This document shows positions 1 through 7,918 of a stretch of 26,141 bases of DNA, piece by piece. The stretch spans positions 1-26,141 of the forward strand of contig JBBTCJ010000188.1 of assembly GCA_038043285.1 (NCBI GenBank), read 5' to 3'. The first letter of the stretch is position 1, and the number at the start of each line of letters is the position of its first letter. Source of the stretch: JBBTCJ01 sp038043285. Its GTDB lineage: Bacteria > Planctomycetota > Phycisphaerae > UBA1845. The position numbers and the translations under genes are program-made. The notes beneath the pieces are model-generated. The model worked only from the letters and a program-made list of their open reading frames with translations, was not told the origin of the DNA and did not search any database.

Positions 1-6
1 CAGAAG

Positions 7-78
7 AGCGGGTGATCGGGCTCGAACCGACGACATTCACGTTGGCAACGTGACGCTCTACCACTGAGCTACACCCGC
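7..78 (-). tRNA. tRNA-Gly (anticodon GCC)
   Basis: The reverse strand folds as a complete 72-nt tRNA. It has a 7-bp acceptor stem (GCGGGTG/CACCCGC), a D arm GCTC-AGTGGTA-GAGC, an anticodon stem TCACG/CGTGA around loop TTGCCAA (anticodon GCC, glycine), a 5-nt variable loop and a T arm GTCGG-TTCGAGC-CCGAT with one G-T pair. The discriminator base is T and the 3' CCA is not encoded. The IS remnant just beyond its 5' side fits the common use of tRNA loci as insertion points, but no attachment-site repeat is visible. Confidence 0.96.
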
Positions 79-174
79 GCAAGCGAGGAAGACTACCTTA
101 GCCTACCACCCAGTGCACCACCTGTCAACGTATCGTTGCCCACCCTCAGCGTTCGAACGTAGGGCGACCGCATT

Positions 175-620
175 CTAGCCGCTGAGGAGTTTGAGCAGGT
201 AATCGTGGTCCCAGCCGGCAAGGAGTCGTTTTCCCTTGATGCCCCGTTTTTTGTCGGTTTCCCGGCGGAGGAGGTTGAGGGCCATGTGGCGGATGCGGCG
301 GAAGTTTTCGGCGGCATGGCCTTTGCGAATGCGGCACTGGTCCTCGGCGAAGCTCACATCGAGCACGTAGTGCAGTTTGTTCTCGATGCCCCAGTGACTC
401 CGAATGGCCCGGACCATCCGCTTTGCGTCGGCCCCCTCCAGGCTGCTGATGTAATAGCGGCGTTCCCGGCTCGCCGCCTGGGGCGGAACCTCGTGGATCG
501 ATTCCACCACGGCCACCGATCGAAGTCCGGGCCAGCGATGTTGTTCTTCGCCGAGCCAATCCGTTCGAGACGTGGTCCAGACGCGACGTGTCTCGATGCG
601 CCCATGAGGGATCGCCTTCG
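175..620 (-). pseudogene. ISAs1-family transposase, C-terminal remnant
   Basis: The reading frame ending at the TAG at 175-177 carries the typical C-terminal half of an ISAs1-family DDE transposase. In order it has HGRIETRR, WPGLRSVAVVES, RYYISSL, the catalytic-Glu region RSHWGIENKLHYVLDV, then EDQCRIRKGHAAENFRRIRHMALNLL, and ends LLAGWDHDYLLKLLSG. About 148 residues are recognisable; the full family protein is roughly 350-400. Upstream of about 620 none of the three minus-strand frames shows the N-terminal DDE motifs, so the 5' half is lost or decayed beyond recognition. The sequence just past the stop, AATGCGGTCGCCCT on the minus strand, may be the IS terminus, but the partner inverted repeat was not found. 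It is not expected to be active. Confidence 0.85.
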
Positions 621-1200
621 TATTAACTGGCACTCGCCTGCGAGAAGCACTCGTCCGCCAGAAGCGCTCGTTCGCCCTTGGCACCCATCTTCGGTCGGCA
701 GCCAGAATCGAAAGGCCCTGGGTAAAGCGTGACGGGGACCATCCTCGGCCTTGGCGCAAGTCACAGCCGTGGTCTTGACGGCACTTGTGCCGGTTCGCGC
801 AATGGGTTACGACTACGTTGCGGCTGCGGAGGATCGGACGCCGTAATGTTCGGCGTTTCGGGGGCGCATCTTGCTTCATGGGCGTCCCGAGGTTCGCGGC
901 ACGCCTCGTGCTCAGACTCTTCGTGTTTAGGGGGTGACAACCTCAATGCAATGCCGTCCGACGGCGTCCGAGGAGTTCATTCCGAATGCAACGTCGGTGT
1001 TGACTGGGCGCCACGGGCATACTTGCGCGGCATGTTCGTTCGCGTGAACCAAGACCTTCTCCGCGCGTTCGGAAATACGTCTTGGGGGCGACATGGCTAC
1101 TTCGAAGTTCGATCACGCTTCTGGCGGGCGTTTGTCGTTCGGCGGTTCGCCGAACGCGCCCGATTGGCGATCCCTGCCTGGTGCACACGGAGTGAATGCG
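621..1200. other. Non-coding / decayed stretch between the IS remnant and the porin gene
   Basis: No convincing gene is visible. Open frames exist on both strands but have no family motifs and no good ribosome binding site. The part up to about 880 may be degraded transposase sequence. The last part must hold the porin promoter, but I see no clear -35/-10 pair. Confidence 0.5.
1189..1192 (+). promoter_or_regulatory. Ribosome binding site of the OprB-like porin
   Basis: GGAG lies 8 nt before the ATG at 1201. This selects 1201 over the in-frame upstream start at 1093, which would place about 36 unrelated residues ahead of the signal peptide. Confidence 0.7.
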
Positions 1201-2559
1201 ATGGTCCGGCCTTTTCGGAGCCTTATTGTTCTGACCTGTTGTCTCATCGTAGCGATCGCTCGCGGAACCGCCGCCCAGGACAAGCCGGCGGATTCGCCCG
1301 CGCCGACGTCGCAGACTCAGGGACCCCCGCCCAAGCCCGCCGCGGAGGCCCACGCACCCACCTCCAAGCCCTTTGACCTTCGCACCACGCCGACGCTGAC
1401 CGGCGACTGGGGCGGACTGCGCACGACGCTGGAAGAAAAGGGCTTTAAGGTCAATTGGAAGCTCGTCAACCAGGCCATGGTCAACATGCACGGCGGCGCC
1501 GAGACCACCAACGGTCACGACTTCGGCGGCAGCTATGACCTCGACCTCCTGTTCGACTTCGAAAAAATGGGTTTGCTCCAAGGCGCCGGACTCTTCATTC
1601 GCGGCAAGGGAACCTGGGGCGGCGGCGCCAACGACTTCGACAAGGCCAAGATCGGCGGGCTGTACAAGACCAACGCCGACGTCGGCGCTCCGGAATCCAT
1701 ACTTATCGACAAGTGGTGGTGGACCCAGTCGCTGTTCGGCAAGAAGGTTGAGCTTCGGCTTGGCCGCCTCGAGCCGACCAAGGATTTGTTCGACACCAGC
1801 ACCGTCATGGGCGACGAGGACCGGTGGTTTCTGAATCAGATTCTGGTGCGGAATCCGACCATTCCGACCAACAAGGGGCTAGGAGCTTACGCGAATTGGA
1901 AGATCACCGATTCGGTCTACGTTCGCGCGGCCGGAACCAACGCCGAGCCGAACACGGTGGAGACCGACTTCCACTCGGCCTTCCACGACGACGCCCGATT
2001 CCGGGCGCATGGCGAGGTGGGGTTCGATCCCAAGTGGCCAGGCGCCAAGGGGGAGCTTCGCGGTCATTATCGCGTCGGCGGCTGGTTTGATCCGACGCTC
2101 AAGGCAAACTTTCTCAAGCCCCGCGAAGCCGCTCGCGGGAAACGTTACGACAATGCGGATGGCGGTTGGTACGTCGGCGTGGATCAGATGGTTTGGAAGG
2201 AAAACGATGATCCGAAGGACCAGCAGGGTCTCTCGGTGGCCGCGCGTTACGGCGGGGCGAACGGAACGGTCAACAAGATCGACAACTTCTGGTCCGCCGC
2301 GGTGCAGTACGCCGGGCCGGCCCCCACCCGCAACAAAGATCTGATCGGCTTCGGCATTGCCCAGGGCATGCTCTCCGACGAATACCGCTGGACCCACGCC
2401 CTCGCGGACCGGGAGACGGCGTATGAACTGTATTACTCGTATGAAGTCGCTCCCTGGCTGATCATTAGCCCGACGTTCCAGTTCATTCACCAACCCGGCG
2501 GCGACGAAGACGACCGCAATGCGACGGTCGGCGGGATTCGCGTACGCATGGCCATCTGA
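1201..2559 (+). CDS. OprB-family carbohydrate porin
   Basis: This is a 452-residue outer-membrane porin for diffusion of sugars, by family similarity. The ATG at 1201 gives a clean signal peptide: MVRPF, then the hydrophobic stretch LIVLTCCLIVAIA, with likely cleavage after GTAAQ or nearby. A Pro/Ala-rich linker follows, then the OprB hallmark LTGDWGGLRTTLEEKGF at about residues 66-82. The rest is rich in alternating aromatic and charged strands typical of a beta barrel, including WYVGVDQMVWKE and YELYYSYEVAPWLIISP near the C-terminus. The length suits the family (about 400-500). It stands alone: a transposase remnant lies upstream and a convergent gene downstream. An outer-membrane porin implies a diderm envelope. 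The substrate cannot be read from the sequence. Confidence 0.88.
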   Translation: MVRPFRSLIVLTCCLIVAIARGTAAQDKPADSPAPTSQTQGPPPKPAAEAHAPTSKPFDLRTTPTLTGDWGGLRTTLEEKGFKVNWKLVNQAMVNMHGGAETTNGHDFGGSYDLDLLFDFEKMGLLQGAGLFIRGKGTWGGGANDFDKAKIGGLYKTNADVGAPESILIDKWWWTQSLFGKKVELRLGRLEPTKDLFDTSTVMGDEDRWFLNQILVRNPTIPTNKGLGAYANWKITDSVYVRAAGTNAEPNTVETDFHSAFHDDARFRAHGEVGFDPKWPGAKGELRGHYRVGGWFDPTLKANFLKPREAARGKRYDNADGGWYVGVDQMVWKENDDPKDQQGLSVAARYGGANGTVNKIDNFWSAAVQYAGPAPTRNKDLIGFGIAQGMLSDEYRWTHALADRETAYELYYSYEVAPWLIISPTFQFIHQPGGDEDDRNATVGGIRVRMAI

Positions 2560-2624
2560 GACGGCTACGACGCGCCGACGCTTCTCACGTCTGCGCTCCC
2601 TTTGTCAGTGGCATGCATGCCCGC

Positions 2625-3521
2625 TTACCACGACTCGCCAAAACGGGACTGGAAACTCGCAACGTCAGCCAGGTCGACGTCCGGGTCGCCGTCGAGGGAA
2701 AGGCGGCTGAAGCCGGGTGGGCCGAGCGTCTGCGGACCGCTCAGCAAGTCAGTGAGCAGCCCGAGGTCGGCCAGATCAACTCCGCCGTCACTGTTGAAAT
2801 CCGCGGGAATGCCCTTCAGGCCGAGGCTGTGAAAAGTCCCCGCGGCGATGGCGATGAACTCCGTGTTGGGCGCGGGTACGTTGGTTTGACCAGTGGAGTT
2901 GGACCCCCACGCCACGACGGATCCGTCGGCCTTAAGCCCGAGACTGTACGAGGAGCCCGCGGCAATGGCAATGAACTCCGTGTTGGGCGCGGGAACGTCG
3001 GTTTGACCGGAAACGTCGTTTGCCCACGCTACCAAGGACCCGGCGGACTTGAGCCCCAGACTATGGCCCCCGCCTGCGGCGATAGCGATGAACTCCGTGT
3101 TGGGCGCGGGAACGTTGGTTTGACCGGCGTGGTTGGCTCCCCACGCCACTATAGACCCGTCGGACTTGAGCCCCAGACTGTGAATCGAGCCCGCAGCGAC
3201 GGCGATGAATCCGGTATTGGGCGAGGGAACGTTCCTCAATCCGGAGGCGTTCGATCCCCACGCCACGATCGAACCGTCGCCCTTCAGGCCCAGACTATGG
3301 GCCCCGCCCGCGGCGACGGCGATGAATCCGGTATTGGGCGAGGGAACGTTCCTCAGTCCGGAGGCGTTCGACCCCCACGCCACGATCGCCCCGTCAGACT
3401 TGAGGCCCAGACTGTGATAGCGGCCAATGGTCTCGCCCTGCCCAATCCGCAACCCGCCCCAACGCGATCTCGACGTTGACGGCGCGGGCGACGCCTTGAT
3501 GCTTCGCGTCAAGGAGAGCAA
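2625..3521 (-). CDS. RCC1-repeat protein with C-terminal dockerin-like module (5' end probably missing)
   Basis: The frame encodes five to six RCC1-type repeats of 39 residues, consensus HSLGLKSDGSIVAWGSN followed by NVP-PNT-FIAIAAG, predicted to form beta-propeller blades. It ends with a dockerin-like pair of calcium-loop motifs, DFNSDGGVDLADLGLL and DGDPDVDLADVASF, which in planctomycetes often terminate secreted proteins. The open frame runs to a TTG at 3521 with no ribosome binding site. The first about 33 residues are Ser/Arg-rich and lack any signal peptide, and the first repeat starts abruptly. Intact relatives are usually longer with a secretion signal, so I read this as a 5'-truncated remnant; an intracellular full-length protein is less likely. 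It converges on the porin, with 65 bp between stops. Function is unknown. Confidence 0.65.
   Translation of the reverse strand: MLSLTRSIKASPAPSTSRSRWGGLRIGQGETIGRYHSLGLKSDGAIVAWGSNASGLRNVPSPNTGFIAVAAGGAHSLGLKGDGSIVAWGSNASGLRNVPSPNTGFIAVAAGSIHSLGLKSDGSIVAWGANHAGQTNVPAPNTEFIAIAAGGGHSLGLKSAGSLVAWANDVSGQTDVPAPNTEFIAIAAGSSYSLGLKADGSVVAWGSNSTGQTNVPAPNTEFIAIAAGTFHSLGLKGIPADFNSDGGVDLADLGLLTDLLSGPQTLGPPGFSRLSLDGDPDVDLADVASFQSRFGESW
2818..3420 (-). repeat. 117-bp tandem repeat array (about five units) encoding the RCC1 blades
   Basis: The marker ATGAA(C/T) on the plus strand recurs at 2854, 2971, 3088, 3205 and 3322, exactly 117 bp apart. Each unit encodes one 39-residue RCC1 repeat. The two units nearest 3420 share GGTATTGGGCGAGGG; the three nearer 2818 share GTGTTGGGCGCGGG. 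This indicates recent duplication in at least two steps, or gene conversion. Confidence 0.9.
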
Positions 3522-3706
3522 CCCGCGGATCGGGGTCGGTGGTGGGAGGCGTTCTTAAGCGTTTTCGGTTTTGGCGTAGCGTCGCCCTTCATGGGCGGCG
3601 CAGCCTTTGACGCAGGGACACATCGCCGCGGACAAACCGCGACGCAACACGAAAAAGAGAACCGCTCTCGCGCGGTGACTCCAAGATGACCCATCCCTTC
3701 AAGACC

Positions 3707-3778
3707 GAGCCGCGCCCTTGGGGAGGCGCGACTTGCACGGAGAGGCCCCTCCGCTTCCTCACGGTCGCGGCTCTGATA
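3707..3778. repeat. Pair of inverted GC-rich interspersed repeat elements
   Basis: GAGCCGCGCCCTTGGGGAGG at 3707-3726 and, on the opposite strand at 3751-3775, a related GAGCCGCGACCGTGAGGAAG copy face each other across about 25 bp. Sequences of the GAGCCGCGACCGTGAGGGAGCGG kind are, to my recollection, highly repeated in planctomycete genomes. The copies differ at several positions. They lie in the 283-bp gap (3522-3804), which otherwise shows no gene. Confidence 0.5.
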
Positions 3779-3804
3779 AGATACGAACAGCACGAATCAC
3801 GACA

Positions 3805-5148
3805 CTAGCGAACCACGCGCTGGACTTCCTCGCGCAAGGCCTCCGTGGCCGAGTCGTCGAGTTCATAGGTGATGCGGACGCTGGGCTTGTTGATCTTCAG
3901 AATGCGACCCAGGTCGATGGGCGTGCCGACCAGCACCACGTCGCAGTCGGCTGCATTGATGGTCTTTTCCAGTTCGGATATCTGCTTTTTTCCATACCCC
4001 ATCGCCGGGAGCACTTCGGTGACGTGCTTGTACTTCTCGAAGGTCTTCTTGATGGAACCCACGGCGAAAGGCCGCGGATCGACGATCTCGGACGCCCCAT
4101 GCTTCTTGGCGGCCACGTGACCGGCGCCGAAAGTCATCTCTCCGTGCGTCAACGTCGGACCGTCCTCGACAACCAGCACTCGTTTGCCCGTAATCATTTC
4201 CGGATGGTCCGCCGTCACCGGCGAATTCGCGAGAATGATCCTTGCGCCCGGGTTGATGGCCCGGACGTTGGCTTCCACCGTCTCCACGTCCTTTTGCTTG
4301 GCCGTTTGGACCTTGTTGATGACCACCACGTTGCCCAGGCGAACGTTGGTCTCGCCGGGGTAGTAGGTGAGTTCGTGCCCGGGCCGATGCGGGTCCGCCA
4401 CGACGACGTAAAGGTTGGGCCTGTAGAAGGAGATGTCGTTGTTCCCGCCGTCCCAGAGAATCACGTCGGCTTCCTTCTCGGCCTCGCGCAGGATGCGTTC
4501 GTAGTCCACGCCCGCGAAGATGACGTTGCCCGCGCGGATGTGCGGCTCGTACTCCTCGCGTTCCTCGATGGTGCAATTGTGAAGATCCAAATCCTCCAGC
4601 ACCGCGAACCGCTGACACACCTGCTTGGTCAGATCGCCGTAGGGCATCGGATGGCGGATCGCGGCAACCCGCTTGCCCATCTGTTTCAATATCCGCGTGA
4701 TCGCCCGCGACGTCTGACTCTTCCCGCACCCGGTGCGTACGGCGCACACCGCGATCACCGGCTTGGTCGAGGCAATCATCGTGTGCCGATGACCCAGGAT
4801 GCGGAAGTCCGCCCCAGCCGCGTTCACGATCGACGCCTTGTGCATCACCTCGGCGTAGGGAAGGTCGGAGTAGGCCATCGCCACCTGTTCCACATGGTGG
4901 TGAACGATCAACTCAGACAGCTTCTCCTCCGGTTCGATGGGGATGCCCTGGGGGTACCTCGGACCGCACAGCTCGGGGGGGTATACGCGTCCGTCGATGT
5001 CGGGAATCTGAGCCGCGGTGAACGCCACGACCTCGTACCTCGGATCGTTTCGCCAGAAGACGTTGAAATCGTGGAAGTCTCGCCCGGCAGCCCCGACGAT
5101 GATGACCCGGATTCGCTCGTTCTGCCCGTTTCCCGCTGCCTTGGACAT
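3805..5148 (-). CDS. COG2403-type GTPase, cyclic 2,3-diphosphoglycerate synthetase-like
   Basis: This 447-residue protein resembles the archaeal cyclic 2,3-diphosphoglycerate synthetase / predicted GTPase family (usual length about 450). It has an N-terminal Rossmann-like segment, VIIVGAAGRDFHDFNVF (residues 16-31). A P-loop follows, AVRTGCGKSQTSRAI (about 136-150, Lys143), then WDGGNNDISFYRPN (about 235) as a Walker-B-like element and VVVINKVQTA (about 280) as a G4-like motif. The start at 5148 is preferred because GAGG lies 6 nt upstream; a GTG at 5160 and an ATG at 5154 are in frame. Known archaeal members make the osmolyte and thermoprotectant cDPG from 2,3-DPG and ATP. Most bacterial members are uncharacterised, so the substrate here is open. 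It is monocistronic, with 193 bp to its upstream neighbour. Confidence 0.78.
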   Translation of the reverse strand: MSKAAGNGQNERIRVIIVGAAGRDFHDFNVFWRNDPRYEVVAFTAAQIPDIDGRVYPPELCGPRYPQGIPIEPEEKLSELIVHHHVEQVAMAYSDLPYAEVMHKASIVNAAGADFRILGHRHTMIASTKPVIAVCAVRTGCGKSQTSRAITRILKQMGKRVAAIRHPMPYGDLTKQVCQRFAVLEDLDLHNCTIEEREEYEPHIRAGNVIFAGVDYERILREAEKEADVILWDGGNNDISFYRPNLYVVVADPHRPGHELTYYPGETNVRLGNVVVINKVQTAKQKDVETVEANVRAINPGARIILANSPVTADHPEMITGKRVLVVEDGPTLTHGEMTFGAGHVAAKKHGASEIVDPRPFAVGSIKKTFEKYKHVTEVLPAMGYGKKQISELEKTINAADCDVVLVGTPIDLGRILKINKPSVRITYELDDSATEALREEVQRVVR

Positions 5149-5155
5149 AAACATC

Positions 5156-5159
5156 CTCA
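5156..5159 (-). promoter_or_regulatory. Ribosome binding site deciding the start at 5148
   Basis: On the minus strand GTGAGG is followed 6 nt later by ATG (5148-5146). The same GTG could itself be a start at 5160, but nothing like a Shine-Dalgarno sequence precedes it. This favours translation from 5148. Confidence 0.6.
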
Positions 5160-5341
5160 CCGATCGATGATTCGTGAAAAGAACTACAAAAATAAACTAT
5201 CAATTCACAAAGAGTCGTCGCGGCATTGCTGCCGCACCGCCCGCTCCACTATCGGACGCCTAGTCGAGCAAGCTGCGTTCCGCGAAGTGGGCGGGGCCGC
5301 CAGTGTAGCCAGGGGGTTCGAATACCACAAGTCACTGGGGT

Positions 5342-7636
5342 CTATTCGCTGGGCAGCCGCCGCTCGCGATAGGCGTCGAGGCGGCGTTGAAGATGGTCAA
5401 GCATCCCTGGGTCCGGGGATCCGTCCGAGCGGTCAAGGAATGAGGAGATGGTGGCGGCTGCGGCGGGGAAGTCGCCGCCGGCAGCCTGGGCGGCGGCAAG
5501 TGCGTCGATCACTCTCGCGTCGGGCTTGGCAGAAGCATCCGCGGCGCGTTGCGCAAGGGCCAGCGCCCGCGGGAGATCCGCAAGGCCGGCGTCGGAGTGG
5601 GTCGCCAGAATAAGTGCGAGTTGGATAAGAAGCGGTATGTCGTTCGGATCGTTGACGAGTCCTGCCTCCCAGGTCTTGACGGCCTCGCGTGATCGGCCCA
5701 TTCGGTGCTGGAGGACGCCGAGTCGGAAGTACGCTTCCACCCGCGTCGGGTCGAGGCGAATGGCGGCGCGAAGCTCCGACTCCGCGTCGTCGAAGCGTTC
5801 CCGGGCGGCGAGGAAGCCGGCCAGGGAGAAATGGGAGATGGGATCATCGGGAACGAGGGTAACGATTTCTCGGTACAACGTCTCCGCTTCGCCGGCGCGG
5901 CCCCGGCGATCGAGCGTCCAGGCCAAGTCGTTCATGGCCATGACGTTCGGCTTGTGGATTGCGGCGGCAACATCGACGGCGCGGCGCAGCGCGAGTTCTG
6001 CCTGATCGAGGTCACCCAGGGCCAGCGATGCGCGACCCAGGGCGGCATGGGCGACGGCGTTCCCCGGAAGACGTTTCAGGGCCGCGAGAGCGTGCGATCG
6101 GGCTGCGTTGTACTCCTCGCGTCCGTTGAGCAGCACGGCCATGTTGGCGTGGGCAACGCCGTTGTCGGGCGTGCGCTGCAGCGTGGACGTCCAAAGTGTG
6201 AAGGAATCCGTCCAGATGCGGCACTGTCGCTGCGTAGCGAAAACCAGGCATCCAACGAGGACGGCGACGGCTGCGATCAGCACGACCCGCGATGCACCGG
6301 GAACTCTCGCGCGGACGACGGGATCACTGAGAATTCCTGCGGGAACTGAGGCTCGCGGTTCGCGCGACCACGCGCGGGCAATCAGCGCCGCCACGAGCAA
6401 CGCAATGGGCACGCACGCCAGGTAGCTGTAGCGATCGGCCACGAGTTGTGGTCCGCTTTGAAACAGGCCGAGCACCGGCGAAAGGACCACGACGTAGATG
6501 AGCATAGAGACGCCAAGGCTGGGGAGACGGCGGCGAAGCCGCCAGGCCAACAGTGCGGCGGCCAGCACGACTCCAGCCGCGAGGACGTGGGGAAGATCGA
6601 AGGGTGCAGCACGTGGATCCTGCTCGTACAACGGCGAGAGTTCTGTCGGCCAAAACGTCTTTCGCACGTAGAAAGTCAAACCGAAAAACGCCTGCATGAT
6701 ACGGAGCGAGACGGGGTGCAGGTCCGTTGTCCAGGCAGCGCCGGAGGCGGACTGCGCTCGATGGGCAGCGGCAGCGACGACGACGGCGGGCACGATGAAC
6801 AGCAGCTTCTCCGCGATCAACCCGCGGCCGCCGGCGCGCGACGGTACATCAGGGGCGCGGAATCTGCCAAGCGGGTAGACGTCCAGGATCAAGAGCACGA
6901 TGGGAAAGGTGATTCCCCAGGCCTTCGACAACAGCGAAAGAACAAAGCACGTCAGCGATGCAGCGAGAAACAGCCGACGGATTCCGCGCGTTGTCGGTTC
7001 TTGTCTGCGCAGGTAGCACCATAGCGCGGCGAGCAGCCAGAACGCGCTGAGAACGTCGCGTCGCTCGGTGACCCAGACGACCGATTCGACGCGAAGGGGG
7101 TGAATTGAAAAAAACAGTGCGGCGACGATGGCGGCAAGTGTGCGACGTCGATCACCAAACCCCGTCGTGATCTGTGACCCCCTCACCCTGCCCTCTCCCC
7201 CGAGGTCGGGGGAGAGGGCGGTTAGATCCGCAGCGGCGAACAGTTGGATGGCGACAAAGTAGAAGATCATCGCCGCGCCAACATGCCACAGGACGTTGGT
7301 CAGGTGGAACCCCAGGGGGCTGATCCCGCCCCAGAGCTTGACGTCCAAGGCGTACGACAACCAGGTCAGCGGTTGATAGTGCCCGCCGAGGGGCGTGGTG
7401 AACATCCAACGCAGGTTGTCCCAGGCCAACGCGCGATACTTGTCGTTGTGGAGGAGGAGCGGTTCGTCATCCCAATTGACGAGTTGGCACTGAAGTGCAC
7501 CGCCGAACGCCAGCGCGATCAGCAGCAGCAATACGCCAAGGTGAACGGCGTGCCTTGCCGGCGGTGGGCCGACCTGATGGTCAGCCGGATGGATCGGGGT
7601 TGGCGAACGCTCGGGTCGCCGCATCGCGGACAGCAT
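5342..7636 (-). CDS. Polytopic membrane protein with C-terminal TPR repeats (TMTC / O-mannosyltransferase-like)
   Basis: This 764-residue protein has a polytopic N-terminal half. The first membrane helix is at about 31-49, followed by the NWDD motif (54-57), HYQPLTWLSYALD (86-98) and HPLRVESVVWVTERRDVLS (179-197). That acidic loop and HPLRVESV pattern are shared with TMTC-type O-mannosyltransferase-like proteins common in planctomycetes. About ten hydrophobic segments precede residue 470. The C-terminal 280 residues are TPR helices, with NAVAHAALGRASLALGDLDQAE and IRLDPTRVEAYFRLGVLQH as clear units. It probably sits in the cytoplasmic membrane and may glycosylate exported proteins, but catalysis is inferred only. 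The start has no strong ribosome binding site; a second ATG lies at 7624. Codons 140-154 derive from a palindromic repeat element. Confidence 0.8.
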   Translation of the reverse strand: MLSAMRRPERSPTPIHPADHQVGPPPARHAVHLGVLLLLIALAFGGALQCQLVNWDDEPLLLHNDKYRALAWDNLRWMFTTPLGGHYQPLTWLSYALDVKLWGGISPLGFHLTNVLWHVGAAMIFYFVAIQLFAAADLTALSPDLGGEGRVRGSQITTGFGDRRRTLAAIVAALFFSIHPLRVESVVWVTERRDVLSAFWLLAALWCYLRRQEPTTRGIRRLFLAASLTCFVLSLLSKAWGITFPIVLLILDVYPLGRFRAPDVPSRAGGRGLIAEKLLFIVPAVVVAAAAHRAQSASGAAWTTDLHPVSLRIMQAFFGLTFYVRKTFWPTELSPLYEQDPRAAPFDLPHVLAAGVVLAAALLAWRLRRRLPSLGVSMLIYVVVLSPVLGLFQSGPQLVADRYSYLACVPIALLVAALIARAWSREPRASVPAGILSDPVVRARVPGASRVVLIAAVAVLVGCLVFATQRQCRIWTDSFTLWTSTLQRTPDNGVAHANMAVLLNGREEYNAARSHALAALKRLPGNAVAHAALGRASLALGDLDQAELALRRAVDVAAAIHKPNVMAMNDLAWTLDRRGRAGEAETLYREIVTLVPDDPISHFSLAGFLAARERFDDAESELRAAIRLDPTRVEAYFRLGVLQHRMGRSREAVKTWEAGLVNDPNDIPLLIQLALILATHSDAGLADLPRALALAQRAADASAKPDARVIDALAAAQAAGGDFPAAAATISSFLDRSDGSPDPGMLDHLQRRLDAYRERRLPSE
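7178..7219. repeat. Palindromic interspersed element inside the TPR-protein gene
   Basis: CCCTCACCCTG (7180-7190) is followed by a perfect 14-bp inverted repeat: GCCCTCTCCCCCGA (7190-7203) and TCGGGGGAGAGGGC (7206-7219), with only 2 nt between the arms. The CCCTCACCC...CTCTCCC type of palindrome is a very common interspersed sequence in GC-rich bacteria. Here it lies in frame within an open coding sequence, adding roughly SPDLGGEGRVRGSQ to a loop after a membrane helix. Confidence 0.75.
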
Positions 7637-7726
7637 AGCAGGTTCAAGCTGGGAGCGGACAGCGGCACGTCTGAATCCTCAGGGCCTATCGGTAGTCGGC
7701 CTCCCAACGGGCGATCCGAACCCTCG

Positions 7727-7755
7727 CACTGACGGACAAGCCGCCAGTGGCACCC
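7727..7755. repeat. Imperfect stem-loop repeat (CACTG..CAGTGGCACCC type)
   Basis: CACTGACGG and CCGCCAGTG pair over 9 positions with one mismatch around the loop ACAAG, followed by GCACCC. The pattern resembles a dispersed repeat I recall from planctomycete genomes. It occupies the 282-bp gap between the pilin-like gene and the TPR gene; nothing else is evident there. Confidence 0.5.
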
Positions 7756-7860
7756 GGCGCCGGTCCTCCAACTCCGGCGAGAATTGAAGGCTGCGCATCC
7801 TGCCCGTCGTGACGCTCTTGGTGCAAGCGCGGCGTTCAGGGACCGCGTCCCCGCGGCGCA

Positions 7861-7895
7861 AGAAAAACCCCCGGATCTGGATAGTGATCCGAGGG
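7861..7895 (-). terminator. Rho-independent terminator of the pilin-like gene
   Basis: On the minus strand, 23 nt after the stop, CCCTCGGATC pairs with GATCCGGGGG (10 bp including one G-U) around the 8-nt loop ACTATCCA, directly followed by TTTTTCT. Confidence 0.88.
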
Positions 7896-7918
7896 CGGAA
7901 AATCAGAACCAGCAAAGA

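Noticed and set aside
2818..3420. Regularly spaced repeats as a possible CRISPR array
   Set aside because: The 117-bp units are contiguous coding repeats without unique spacers, and no cas genes are present.
2613..3479. A repetitive 288-codon plus-strand frame
   Set aside because: Its repeats merely mirror the 117-bp array of the RCC1 gene on the other strand. The RCC1 reading has a known fold and the dockerin-like tail.
3455..3540. A plus-strand dockerin-like string (DLDVDGAGDALMLRV)
   Set aside because: Only one short calcium-loop-like motif, with no start or ribosome binding site and a stop soon after; probably chance or a decayed fragment.
3718..5613. A 631-codon open frame on the plus strand
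   Set aside because: It is antisense to the COG2403 GTPase, lacks motifs and has His/Arg/Asp-rich composition typical of a shadow.
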